NCBI GenBank assembly: GCA_016928555.1
Contig: JAFGKM010000061.1
Span: 1-54,764 of the forward strand
Direction of reading: 5' to 3'
Length of the DNA: 54,764 bases
From: Candidatus Omnitrophota bacterium
GTDB taxonomy: Bacteria > Ratteibacteria > UBA8468 > B48-G9 > JAFGKM01
Part shown: piece by piece, positions 8,871 through 16,420 of the stretch
Layout: each line of letters opens with the position of its first letter
How positions within the stretch are numbered: the stretch's first letter is position 1
Translations under genes and position numbers: made by a program
The notes under the pieces: generated by a model
Told to the model about the DNA's origin: nothing
The model's input: the letters and a program-made list of their open reading frames with translations, nothing else
Database searches by the model: none

Positions 8871-9222
8871 TTTCTTGTTCAATTTCAAGGTGGGTAAGCA
8901 GAGATTTTTCAACCTGCCGAAGTTTTTCCCCTGACAAATAACCCATATATTTTACCATGCGTTCCTTGTCAACGGTTCTAATTTGATTACATTTAACCTT
9001 GGATTTTACGGTAAGTCCTGCTGTTGTTCCGGATTCAAGCAGTGTTTCAAAGGGGTAAACCTTTGTTATGCTGGAAGTAATAGGCAATATGGTTACCGTA
9101 TCGGAAAATTCATTATTGGTATCATTGGAGATAATCACTGCCGGCCTTGTTTTGTCTATTTCATGCCCTTTTACCGGCTCCAGAGCGACCAGCCAGATTT
9201 CTCCTCTATGCGGAAAATTCAT
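8851..9222 (-). CDS. MazF/PemK-type endoribonuclease toxin
   Basis: The 123 residues begin MNFPHRGEIWLVALEPVKGH and continue DKTRPAVIISNDT; both are MazF/PemK signatures, followed by VTILPITSS and the nucleic-acid-binding KVKCNQIRTVDKERM. MazF-type toxins cleave mRNA at short sequences. It starts three bases after the stop of a ribbon-helix-helix antitoxin gene, so the pair is translated together. The 3' end runs into the restriction-enzyme remnant. Confidence 0.92.
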   Translation of the reverse strand: MNFPHRGEIWLVALEPVKGHEIDKTRPAVIISNDTNNEFSDTVTILPITSSITKVYPFETLLESGTTAGLTVKSKVKCNQIRTVDKERMVKYMGYLSGEKLRQVEKSLLTHLEIEQENDKNLS

Positions 9223-9225
9223 TAT

Positions 9226-9444
9226 TTATTTCCATCCTTCCATGGTGATGTTTTCCCATTCCCTGTTAATTTCTTTATCTTCGCGTTTCGTGGCTTTGTA
9301 TCCCTCCTGCAGTTCTTTGACGAGATTTAACTGTTTCTCTTTCTTTATTTTTTCCTTCAAAGCCATTGCGATATAATTACTTTTATTGGGTATTTTTTTT
9401 AGGTCTTCCTCCAAACTGTCAGGTAATGTAATATTTAAGCGCAT
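9226..9444 (-). CDS. Ribbon-helix-helix antitoxin paired with MazF
   Basis: About 72 residues from ATG 9444: MRLNITLPDSLEEDLKKIPN is a typical ribbon-helix-helix start, followed by a charged helical tail that should wrap the toxin. AGGAGG lies eight bases before this ATG; an upstream in-frame GTG (9453) falls inside that Shine-Dalgarno and is rejected. It should neutralise MazF and repress its own promoter. Confidence 0.87.
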   Translation of the reverse strand: MRLNITLPDSLEEDLKKIPNKSNYIAMALKEKIKKEKQLNLVKELQEGYKATKREDKEINREWENITMEGWK

Positions 9445-9464
9445 GTGTGCCACCTCCTGTATAT

Positions 9465-9492
9465 ATTATACACTAATATTCTGTATTGTCAA
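9465..9492 (-). promoter_or_regulatory. Sigma-70 promoter of the MazEF-like operon
   Basis: On the minus strand TTGACA (9487-9492), a 16-bp spacer and a perfect TATAAT (9465-9470), only about 20 bp before the antitoxin start and 4 bp after the stop of the upstream ATPase gene. The TA pair therefore has its own promoter. Confidence 0.8.
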
Positions 9493-9495
9493 TAC

Positions 9496-10755
9496 TTATT
9501 GAGAATGTGCAAGATATTTCCAGAGGGGGAGGTATTGTATCTTTCTTTTTGCGCCGAACCATTGCTTCTCCTCCTCGCCTTCGTAGTCCTCGTTGATTAT
9601 CAGCAGGCTGCCGCAATTGAGTTCCTGGCTTGCCTTAATGAGGGATTTTTCTTCCTGTTCCCTCGCTTTTATGTCGTTCAGATTATGGCAGACCTGTATC
9701 AACCGGGTAACCTCCGTACCTTCCTTAAGGACGAAATCCACCTCCTGGCGGAGCGGATGCTTCCAGTAATAGACCTTCGCTCCCCCGTCCAGTTCGCTTT
9801 TCTTCAGTTTTACGGCAACCGCATTTTCGTACAGCTGTCCGGCGTTGCTCTCTGTCCGGAATGCCTTTGCATGGATAAAACCGTTGTCAATGCAGTATAT
9901 CTTCTTGTTGGAACTTATCTGCTCCTGCAGTTTGAAGGAGAATCTGTGCACCCTGAAGAATATAAAGGATTCTTCAAGATAGTTCAGGTATTTTTCCACG
10001 GTGTGTACGCTTTTGCATTTAATTATTCTGCTCAGCGTATTATACGAAAATTCCCTGGCGGTGTTTGAAACCAGATAGGCCGCAAGGTTTTCTATCGTGG
10101 GGATAAGGCGTATGTTGAATCTTCTGACGATGTCTTTGTATATGATGGAGTTGAACAGCGTGGAGAGGTATTCTTTATGGTCTATTTTTTTTATCAGCGG
10201 TTCGGGATATCCGCCGTACGTCAGGTACTCAAACAGCCTGTTTTTAATTTCCCCGGAGGTTAGTTGAGTATAATCTCCTTCAAGGCGCAGGAACTCGGCG
10301 AAGGAGAAGGGGAATATGTTTACGAGAAGGTGCCTTCCCGTCAGATGGGGGGAGAGCTCACTGCTCAGCAGGTTGGAGTTGCTTCCCGTGATGACAAGAT
10401 TGAAGCCCTGCCTCTGCAGGCGGTTGATGAACAGCTCCCACCTTGAAAGGTTCTGGATTTCGTCAAAAAAGAGGTATTTGGGGTTGCTGTAGAGCCCGTT
10501 GAGCGTTGAGATTATCTCGTCGTAGTTTTTTGTCTCTATGAGTTTCTCGTCGTCAAAATTCGCATAGCCGAAATTTCCGGTTTTGCCGAGAATATTGAAG
10601 CCGAGAAAAGATTTGCCTGCCCTGCGCGGCCCGATTATCACCTTTACCAGGTCGTTGGCAAGAAATCTGTTAAAATCAATATCCCTTTCAACAAACTTTT
10701 CCGTTCCCCTCTTTTCCAGTTCTCTCTTTTGAAGAAGCAGTATGTCTCTTATCAT
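9496..10755 (-). CDS. AAA ATPase with C-terminal DUF4143 domain
   Basis: About 419 residues from ATG 10755. Walker A IIGPRRAGKS lies near residue 45 and Walker B YLFFDEIQN near 95, then ITGSNSNLLS (sensor 1) and HLTGRHLLVNIFPFSFAEFL, the hallmark of the AAA_14/DUF4143 ATPases. The C-terminal region has a nuclease-like stretch KHPLRQEVDFVLK. Family members are common in bacteria, usually as single genes near mobile or defence genes; their function is unknown. A longer start at 10776 would read into an R1 repeat, so the shorter start is preferred. Confidence 0.88.
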   Translation of the reverse strand: MIRDILLLQKRELEKRGTEKFVERDIDFNRFLANDLVKVIIGPRRAGKSFLGFNILGKTGNFGYANFDDEKLIETKNYDEIISTLNGLYSNPKYLFFDEIQNLSRWELFINRLQRQGFNLVITGSNSNLLSSELSPHLTGRHLLVNIFPFSFAEFLRLEGDYTQLTSGEIKNRLFEYLTYGGYPEPLIKKIDHKEYLSTLFNSIIYKDIVRRFNIRLIPTIENLAAYLVSNTAREFSYNTLSRIIKCKSVHTVEKYLNYLEESFIFFRVHRFSFKLQEQISSNKKIYCIDNGFIHAKAFRTESNAGQLYENAVAVKLKKSELDGGAKVYYWKHPLRQEVDFVLKEGTEVTRLIQVCHNLNDIKAREQEEKSLIKASQELNCGSLLIINEDYEGEEEKQWFGAKRKIQYLPLWKYLAHSQ

Positions 10756-10762
10756 CAAAGAG

Positions 10763-10810
10763 GCCCCCTCACCCATGCCCTCTCCCCCAAGGGAGAGGGG
10801 GACGTTAGGG
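10763..10810. repeat. R1 palindromic repeat
   Basis: CCCCCTCACCCATGCCCTCT, then CCCCCAAGGGAGAGGGGGACG. It lies immediately upstream of the AAA ATPase start and forms a long hairpin. Confidence 0.75.
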
Positions 10811-10894
10811 TTGTTTTGTTATGCGTAATACACAAAAGTATTAACTTTCTTGCGTTTATGATACCTGTTTATCACAATTCTGTCAAGGAAAACC

Positions 10895-10952
10895 GTGCCA
10901 TGAATGGCACCGCTACAGTAATGGATCCCTGCCTAAAACATGCAGGGATGAC
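10895..10952. repeat. R3 palindrome plus a second short inverted repeat
   Basis: GTGCCATGAATGGCACCGCTAC (10895-10916) is the complement of the R3 tag and hairpin. It is followed by GATCCCTGC and GCAGGGATGAC (10924-10949), whose arms CCCTGC and GCAGGG pair. Both look like dispersed repeat units. The gap 10777-10972 holds no credible gene. Confidence 0.65.
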
Positions 10953-10972
10953 AAACATTGAGTATGTAGAAT

Positions 10973-12100
10973 TTACGATAGCAGTTGTTCTGTAAGGCGC
11001 AGGACGGATTGACGGACTTCGGGGGAGATGTCTTCCCCGAAGGCTGTGCTTTTGGGCTGTATCCCGATAACCTTACATTTGGCGCCTGTTTCAGAACTGA
11101 TGTGCCGGATAATGAGCGGCAGTGAAAATGTATGCGTAGAAGAAGTTGTCTCCATGAGCTGCGCTCTTTCCATAACCTTTACATCTCCGGGCTTTCCGCC
11201 GAAATCAACAGCGTCAATTATCACCACCATATCCGGCTTGAATTTTTCAATAGCGCCGAGATAGTTTTCCACGGCGTTCTCCGCATTTATCACTTTTACC
11301 GCGCCTTTTTGTATTTTTTTCTGCAGTATTTCGGCGGCAAGGCATCCTGCTCCGTCATCCCCCTTCATCCTGTCGCCCAAACCTGCAATCACCACGCGTC
11401 CTTTTAATTCAACGGAGGGGGTTTCGGAGAGTTGCGAGAGCGAGGCGATAAGAGAGTATGAAAGATACTCTGTCCATTCTTTAAATCCCTCGCCCATTTT
11501 TGCGGAGAGGGATATCAGTTTTATGTCGGGCGCAGAGGTTTTCAGGTTTCGGGTGAAATTGGCTATGCTGAAATCAGTATGTGGAGCAATGTCTATTTTA
11601 TTCAGCAGGCATAAGGTTGATATCCTGAACATGAGAGGGTATTTCAGCGGTTTTTCCTCGCCTTCAGGGACGCTTGAAATAATAATATTTACATCCGTGC
11701 CTATGTCAAACTCCGCGGGACAGACGAGGTTGCCGACATTTTCTATAAAAAGTATATCCGTATCCTCCAGAGGGATATTTTCAAGCCCTTTCGCTACCAT
11801 ATTCGCGTCAAGGTGGCAAGCGCCGCCGGTGTTTATCTGCACCACGGGGATTCCGAACTTTTCCAACCGTTCTCCGTCCAGACTGCCCTGTATGTCCCCT
11901 TCTATGACGGCGAATGAATAATCTTTCCGCAGTTGGTCTATGGTTTTTTCAAGAACCGTCGTCTTTCCCGAGCCGGGGGAGCCCATGACATTCAGGGCAA
12001 AAACCCCGTGTTTTTTCAGAAGGATGCGGTTTTCCCCGGCAATCCTGTCGTTCTCTTCAAAAAGGCTTGCCCCAACCTCTATCGTTTTTATTTTTTTCAT
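10973..12100 (-). CDS. HypB GTPase fused to HycI/HyaD-type hydrogenase maturation endopeptidase
   Basis: A 375-residue two-domain protein. Residues 1-220 are HypB, the GTPase that helps insert nickel: P-loop GSPGSGKT (40-47), metal residues C95/H96 in GGACHLDAN, C127 in NLVCPAEFD, and NKID (167-170). It lacks the N-terminal His-rich nickel store. Residues 235-375 are a hydrogenase-specific endopeptidase: GLGDRMKGDDGAG with D248/D249, IIDAVD with D296, and STHTFSLPL with H323, matching the three nickel-sensing residues of HycI/HybD. These proteins are normally separate. The protease should cut the C-terminal tail from the large subunit after nickel insertion. One uninterrupted frame joins the halves through a short linker, so this is a real fusion and not a misread overlap. 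Confidence 0.93.
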   Translation of the reverse strand: MKKIKTIEVGASLFEENDRIAGENRILLKKHGVFALNVMGSPGSGKTTVLEKTIDQLRKDYSFAVIEGDIQGSLDGERLEKFGIPVVQINTGGACHLDANMVAKGLENIPLEDTDILFIENVGNLVCPAEFDIGTDVNIIISSVPEGEEKPLKYPLMFRISTLCLLNKIDIAPHTDFSIANFTRNLKTSAPDIKLISLSAKMGEGFKEWTEYLSYSLIASLSQLSETPSVELKGRVVIAGLGDRMKGDDGAGCLAAEILQKKIQKGAVKVINAENAVENYLGAIEKFKPDMVVIIDAVDFGGKPGDVKVMERAQLMETTSSTHTFSLPLIIRHISSETGAKCKVIGIQPKSTAFGEDISPEVRQSVLRLTEQLLS

Positions 12101-12121
12101 TTATCCCGAGTCGACGTTTTT

Positions 12122-12161
12122 TGTCGTTGCGAGCCCCGTTTATTTGGGGCGTGGCAATCTC
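12122..12161. repeat. Dispersed REP-like repeat at the AbiEii 3' end
   Basis: GTCGTTGCGAGCCCCG, then TTTATTTGGGGCGTGGCAATCT. The arms GAGCCCC and GGGGC pair. The TTGCGAG...CGTGGCAATCTC layout is a motif I know from other bacterial genomes. The stop codon of the toxin gene is supplied by its last bases. Confidence 0.6.
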
Positions 12162-12840
12162 AACCCTCAATGTGAGGTGTCTTGATTTTCCCCAGTTCCA
12201 TCCGCAGTATTTTAAACCCGTTTTTCAGATAATACTGACGTTTTTCCGCTTCTATAAGGGGAAACAGCTTTATCTTGAAATCCTTTTCAGTCAGAGAATC
12301 AAGTTTTTCGCCAATTTTTTCTAACACTGCTTCCGTTCTGTTTAATGATAAACCCTTTTTAAGCAGGAACTCAATATCAAAAGCGTCTCTTATCTCCCCC
12401 CTGTCCAGAAAAGCTTCTATTTTTGAGGACATCATGTCTTTTAACGTAAAAGTGTTCAGTAGAACCTGGATGTCGGAGTAAGGGGAGTAGGCGATTGCCT
12501 GCTCTGCGGCAAATTCTCCGCCGGTTTTTCTTATCTCTATCTTCAATCCTCTCCTGTACCTGTCCGAGCCTATCTCGTAGAGCAGTGTGTTGAACTTATC
12601 GGCGGAGTCCTTAATCCTGTAGGTTTCTCCTAGAAATTTTTTTATGCCGGTGAATAAATTTTTTGCAGGAAGGCTTTTTTTCAATATCCGAAAGTCAATG
12701 TCCACCGAAAATCTGTCCAAACCGTAACACAGCCGCATCATGGTTCCGCCGCAAAAGGCCAGATAAGACAAAAAACGGCCGGTGTTGAGTTTGTCCAGCA
12801 CTTCTATCTCAAACCGCTCCTGATTTATCATTTCGTCCAT
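12160..12840 (-). CDS. abiEii: AbiEii-type nucleotidyltransferase toxin
   Basis: The 226 residues carry FCGGTMMRLCYGLDRFSVDIDF near residue 30, the nucleotidyltransferase core with the D-x-D pair, then a typical AbiEii/AbiGii body. Type IV toxins of this family transfer nucleotides to tRNA or other targets and act in phage abortive infection. It overlaps the end of the AbiEi-type gene; an internal ATG at 12831 that overlaps the antitoxin stop as ATGA is an equally good start. The 3' end is set by a dispersed repeat. Confidence 0.88.
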   Translation of the reverse strand: MDEMINQERFEIEVLDKLNTGRFLSYLAFCGGTMMRLCYGLDRFSVDIDFRILKKSLPAKNLFTGIKKFLGETYRIKDSADKFNTLLYEIGSDRYRRGLKIEIRKTGGEFAAEQAIAYSPYSDIQVLLNTFTLKDMMSSKIEAFLDRGEIRDAFDIEFLLKKGLSLNRTEAVLEKIGEKLDSLTEKDFKIKLFPLIEAEKRQYYLKNGFKILRMELGKIKTPHIEG

Positions 12841-13418
12841 ATTTTTTCAAAGGTTTTTTTTGTTTTAAGCGGATACTTGTCAAGCATATCCATCATCTTT
12901 TTTTTCTCCAGTTTCTCCAGAGCAATTGAAGAGACGTCGAACCTGTATTTGCCGAAGGAGTAAAGATAAACCGCATCAAGAAACGCCTTTTCTTTTGAAG
13001 CAATAAAGACGCCGTCCTTCTTTTCAAATCCGAAATACAATGCCTTTTTTATTTTATAATAATTGAAAACGGCGCTGTCCGCATTGAACTTTCTCGTCCT
13101 TTTCAGGGAAACGCTTTCAAAGAAACTGCGCTGCACCTGCGTGGAAACGTCATAAAATGCAAGTGCGCTCATGCACGAGACGTAAGAAGGCACCTGCAAG
13201 ATATTCGCAAGTTTTAAAGAATCTTCGTATTTCAGATTATCCCATGTTTCCCTGAGGATGTAAAAATCCCTTTTCAATCTCACGACAAGTCCTTGTTGCT
13301 TCAGCCTGGAACAAAGCACCCTTGCCGAAGAGGGTTTAATACCCAGGATTCCAGATATTTCACCGACTCGGAAATATTTCTTGTTTTTCAGTCCGTTCTT
13401 TAGTGTGATATAGTTCAT
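12828..13418 (-). CDS. abiEi: AbiEi-type winged-helix antitoxin/repressor
   Basis: The 196 residues start with a winged-helix domain (KKYFRVGEISGILGIKPSSA, ARVLCSRLKQQGLVVRLKRD) followed by a C-terminal domain with IASKEKAFLDAVY, the typical antitoxin/repressor layout of AbiEi proteins. Known members bind inverted repeats in their own promoter; a nested pair of inverted repeats lies directly upstream (13429-13489). The toxin gene overlaps its 3' end. Confidence 0.87.
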   Translation of the reverse strand: MNYITLKNGLKNKKYFRVGEISGILGIKPSSARVLCSRLKQQGLVVRLKRDFYILRETWDNLKYEDSLKLANILQVPSYVSCMSALAFYDVSTQVQRSFFESVSLKRTRKFNADSAVFNYYKIKKALYFGFEKKDGVFIASKEKAFLDAVYLYSFGKYRFDVSSIALEKLEKKKMMDMLDKYPLKTKKTFEKIWTK

Positions 13419-13428
13419 TTTGAAATAA

Positions 13429-13489
13429 TCTCTAAGGATAGTAAATTAACAATTTTGTTAATTATATATCCCTAGAGAATTTTTGTCAA
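13429..13489 (-). promoter_or_regulatory. Promoter with nested inverted-repeat operators for AbiE
   Basis: On the minus strand TTGACA (13484-13489), 17 bp and TATAAT (13461-13466), a consensus promoter. The palindrome AATTAACAATTTTGTTAATT lies at 13444-13463. An outer pair, TCTCTAAGGATA (13429-13440) and TATCCCTAGAGA (13467-13478), pairs with one mismatch. The two operators frame the -10 box and the transcript start. Confidence 0.82.
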
Positions 13490-13498
13490 GCGCTGTTT

Positions 13499-13771
13499 TT
13501 ACTGGTTGTGTACGGCGACTTCTATTTCGACGTTTTCAAGGATAAATTCGCGGCTTGCAGGGTCATTGCCGCGTTTTATGCAGATGCGGGAATTTTTGTA
13601 CAGCGGCTGTCCTGCGGTCATAGAGCGGAAGATGAAGTTGATGTTTTCCTCATCAATACAGCTGTAGGGGTTTACCGTAAGGTTGATGCTGAGGAAAGAA
13701 ACCGCATTTTTCTCTTCCTTTACCTTATCAAGTATTTTCAGGAGGTTTGTTACCACCGAAAGTTCATGCAT
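13499..13771 (-). CDS. hypA: HypA-like nickel chaperone lacking the zinc-finger
   Basis: The 90 residues start MHELSVVTNLLKIL, with the nickel-binding N-terminal Met-His-Glu of HypA, and continue NINFIFRSMTAGQPLYKNSRICIKR, which matches the body of the family. HypA is normally about 113 residues with a CxxC...CxxC zinc site. Here the only cysteines are two isolated ones and the frame passes from CIKRGND directly into ASREFILENVEIEVAVHNQ, the usual last strand. So the zinc loop has been removed cleanly. It delivers nickel with HypB, whose fusion gene lies downstream beyond the AbiE pair. It follows mrpG by 19 bp. Confidence 0.85.
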   Translation of the reverse strand: MHELSVVTNLLKILDKVKEEKNAVSFLSINLTVNPYSCIDEENINFIFRSMTAGQPLYKNSRICIKRGNDPASREFILENVEIEVAVHNQ

Positions 13772-13790
13772 TGGATTTCACCGTTCTTTA

Positions 13791-14141
13791 TTATTCTTCG
13801 TTTCCGTCTGAAGGCCGCGGGCGCGCTGGATAGATTTTTTCATCCCCGGGCTTCTGCCATATCTTTATGCCGGATATGTCGGCTGCCTTGGCAAGCGCAT
13901 GGGCGGCGGTGGGGGAGTTAAGGAAAAGAAAGACAAGGCAGACTATGGCTTTTACTCCGAAGGCGGAAAACCCCGTCATTATGAAAACGGCAAGAAGGAT
14001 GCTTCCCGTTCCGAGCGTAACGCATTTTGTGGATGCCTGCAGGCGGCAGTAAACGTCGGGCATCCTTATCAGCCCGATGCATCCCAGGAATATGAAGCAA
14101 AATCCTACGGACATTAAAGCGTATGTTATAAACTCAATCAT
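13791..14141 (-). CDS. mrpG: Mrp-type antiporter subunit G (MbhC-like)
   Basis: The 116 residues have three predicted membrane helices and the MrpG signature LGCIGLIRMPDVYCRLQAST, then LFLNSPTAAHALAKAA. It is one of the small membrane subunits of the Na+/H+ module. The start overlaps mrpF by 8 bp. The polar C-terminal tail after residue 95 is slightly longer than usual. Confidence 0.93.
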   Translation of the reverse strand: MIEFITYALMSVGFCFIFLGCIGLIRMPDVYCRLQASTKCVTLGTGSILLAVFIMTGFSAFGVKAIVCLVFLFLNSPTAAHALAKAADISGIKIWQKPGDEKIYPARPRPSDGNEE

Positions 14142-14388
14142 CTAAATTCCTCCCTTCCAGGAATTTTGCCAGCGTGATGGTGCTGACAAATCCCAGGATG
14201 GACCAGGCAATGGCTATATTCATGTAAAATTCAGAGCCGGTTGACAGTGCAAGCAGGACGCAGAAGATGATGACTATAATTCCGAGTATGTCAATCCCCA
14301 CCATCCTGTCCGCCGCCCTGGGACCTCTGAAAATCCTGTATATGCACATGGCGACGCAGAGCATGAGGAACATAAATAAAAGAGTCAT
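14134..14388 (-). CDS. mrpF: Mrp-type antiporter subunit F (MbhB-like)
   Basis: The 84-residue, three-helix membrane protein carries the MrpF signature YRIFRGPRAADRMVGIDILG. It overlaps mrpE by four bases (ATGA) and mrpG by eight, so the three are translated together. In Mbh the homologue MbhB belongs to the sodium-translocating module. Confidence 0.94.
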   Translation of the reverse strand: MTLLFMFLMLCVAMCIYRIFRGPRAADRMVGIDILGIIVIIFCVLLALSTGSEFYMNIAIAWSILGFVSTITLAKFLEGRNLDD

Positions 14389-14870
14389 TCAAAAACCTCC
14401 TTAAGGATTTTTTGCAGGTTGCCGCATATCAGTTCTTCCGTTTTTGCCGGGTCTTCCGTAACCACGTATATCCAGTGGATATAAAGGAAATCCTCGGTAA
14501 TGTCCATTGTGAAAGTGCCCGGAGAGAGCGTAATGGAGTTTGCCATTATAGTCCGGCCAAGAGAGGATTTAAGGTACAGGGGCATTTTGACGACGCCGGG
14601 TTTTATGGGAGGCCCGGGACTAAGCACCCTGTAAGCCATCATAATGTTTGCCTTGAACATCTGACGCAGGAAAATAAGCAGAAATTTAATGAAAGCGATA
14701 TATCTTTTAACCTGGAACGCCTTTTTGGGATGGTAGGGAAATTCCTTCCCGAATATTGCCGTTACAAACGCGGATACCAGGGCGCCCGCCAGCAGGTTGG
14801 CCGGTTCAAAGTTCCACGTTACCGCGTACCAGACGATAAGATTCAGGATAAATACCAGCACGTAATTCAT
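14385..14870 (-). CDS. mrpE: Mrp-type antiporter subunit E (MbhA-like)
   Basis: The 161 residues begin with two hydrophobic helices, then a cytoplasmic-type domain with NSITLSPGTFTMDITEDFLY, and IHWIYVV, which are MrpE signatures. The LSPGT and HWI segments are conserved across the family. GGGAGATTAAAG precedes the start. It lies 72 bp after mrpD, separated by an R1 repeat. Confidence 0.93.
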   Translation of the reverse strand: MNYVLVFILNLIVWYAVTWNFEPANLLAGALVSAFVTAIFGKEFPYHPKKAFQVKRYIAFIKFLLIFLRQMFKANIMMAYRVLSPGPPIKPGVVKMPLYLKSSLGRTIMANSITLSPGTFTMDITEDFLYIHWIYVVTEDPAKTEELICGNLQKILKEVFE

Positions 14871-14888
14871 TCTTTAATCTCCCGTCCT

Positions 14889-14936
14889 TTCACCCCCACC
14901 TTGCATCCTCCCCCCTCAAGGGGGAGGTAAGATGAG
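14889..14936. repeat. R1 palindromic repeat between mrpD and mrpE
   Basis: CACCCCCACCTTGCATCCTC, then CCCCCTCAAGGGGGAGGTAA, ending GATGAG. The hairpin is centred on CCCCCTCAAGGGGG. It sits in an otherwise tightly packed operon. Confidence 0.78.
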
Positions 14937-14941
14937 TGCTT

Positions 14942-16420
14942 TTAATCTCCTATCGCTATATTTATGTAAGAAAAATTGTCCATCACGTCCACGGCTTTGT
15001 CTATGAACGGCTCCCGTATGCCGGGGATTAACAGGATACCGGCAAAAACCGCCATAAAGGCAAGCACTGCCATGGGAGCAATCAACCCTGCGGGCGCTTC
15101 TTTCTTCACCGCACCTTCTTTTTTACTGCAGTAAACGGTCCTTTGGAGTTTGAGAAAATAGCCGAGAGTCATAACGGCAGCGATAATGCATAGCGCCGCT
15201 ATGCCGCCGTATCCCGCATGGACTGCGGCGATGATAATGATAACCTTGCTCCAGAAGTTGCCCATTGGAGGTATGCCGGCTATTCCCAGCATGCCCGCGC
15301 TTGAAAGCAGGGTTGTGTAGGGCATGCTGTCATTCAGTCCTCTCAGTTTATCAGAATCCGTAGTTCCGGTCATGTACTCCACCGCTCCGATGTTCAAAAA
15401 GAGGAGGGATTTGGAAAAGGCGTGGGCAATGATGTGCATGAGGACACCGAGATTGCCCAGATAGCCCCCTATGCCAAGCCCTATTGCGCAGTAGCCTATC
15501 TGGCTTATGGTTGAATATGCAAACATCCGTTTTATGTTGTTCTGCCCGTACGCCGCGAAACTGCCGAGAAGCATGGAAACAATTCCGAAAACAAGCAGTA
15601 TTGTTCTTATCTGCGGTATATCCGTGAAGATATTGGAGGTAAGCCGTATGATGGCGTAAAATCCCACTATCTTTATAAAAAGCCCTGAAAGCAGCGCCGA
15701 TACCGGAGCCGGAGCCATTGAATGAGCGTCCGGAAGCCATGCATGGAAAGGCGCAAGCCCCGCTTTAACGGCAAACCCTGCGAGAAGCAGTCCCGCAGTA
15801 AACCAGAGATGGGTCTGGGGCAGATGTGCCGCCGCATGCATGAAAGCCGGTATGTTCAGGGTTCCGGTAAGACCGTATATCATTGCAATGGCGAAGAGTA
15901 TAAGAGAGGAGGCGATGAAGCTTATAACCGTATATTTCAATGACGCCTCCAGTTCCTCCGCCCTCAGTCCGAAGGCAACGATAATAAAAGAGGCGATAGA
16001 CGCTATCTCGAAGAAGACGAAGAGGTTGAAGAAGTCCATGCTTATAAGAATCCCGTTCATGCCTGCCAGCATGAGCATGAAGAGAACGTAGAAATAGACC
16101 GCGCGGTGGTATTTTTTTATGTAAACGGCTGAATAAAGCATGATGATAAAGGCAACTGTGTTTGTTAACAGCAGGAAAAGGCAGGAAAGCGGGTCCAGCA
16201 TCAGCATTATGCCGAGAGGCTCCGTCCAGCCGCCCACAAAATATATGATTCTTCCGCCGGTGAAGACGCTAATTCCCAGCAGTGCGGATACGGCAAGGCT
16301 TAAGAAGGTGAAAGCAATGCCTGATATTCCTGCAAGAACGTCGTTTTTACCGCACAGCAGCGGCAGAAGAAATGCGGCGCCCAGATAAATTGCTACGGGA
16401 AAAACAATAAGGTGGTTCAT
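14942..16420 (-). CDS. mrpD: Mrp-type antiporter subunit D (NuoN/MbhH-like)
   Basis: The 492-residue, highly hydrophobic protein with about 14 predicted helices is a proton- or sodium-translocating subunit of the NuoL/M/N superfamily. Seen: FFEIASIASFIIVAFG (with the conserved Glu of helix 5), GLAPFHAWLPDAHSMAPAPV with the conserved Lys before it (FAVKAG), and MFAYSTISQIGY. It overlaps mrpC by four bases. It is the third antiporter-like large subunit in this operon. Confidence 0.93.
   Translation of the reverse strand: MNHLIVFPVAIYLGAAFLLPLLCGKNDVLAGISGIAFTFLSLAVSALLGISVFTGGRIIYFVGGWTEPLGIMLMLDPLSCLFLLLTNTVAFIIMLYSAVYIKKYHRAVYFYVLFMLMLAGMNGILISMDFFNLFVFFEIASIASFIIVAFGLRAEELEASLKYTVISFIASSLILFAIAMIYGLTGTLNIPAFMHAAAHLPQTHLWFTAGLLLAGFAVKAGLAPFHAWLPDAHSMAPAPVSALLSGLFIKIVGFYAIIRLTSNIFTDIPQIRTILLVFGIVSMLLGSFAAYGQNNIKRMFAYSTISQIGYCAIGLGIGGYLGNLGVLMHIIAHAFSKSLLFLNIGAVEYMTGTTDSDKLRGLNDSMPYTTLLSSAGMLGIAGIPPMGNFWSKVIIIIAAVHAGYGGIAALCIIAAVMTLGYFLKLQRTVYCSKKEGAVKKEAPAGLIAPMAVLAFMAVFAGILLIPGIREPFIDKAVDVMDNFSYINIAIGD

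Noticed and set aside
10729-10995. 88-codon plus-strand reading frame across repeats
   Set aside because: It consists mostly of R1 and R3 repeat sequence and overlaps two genes.
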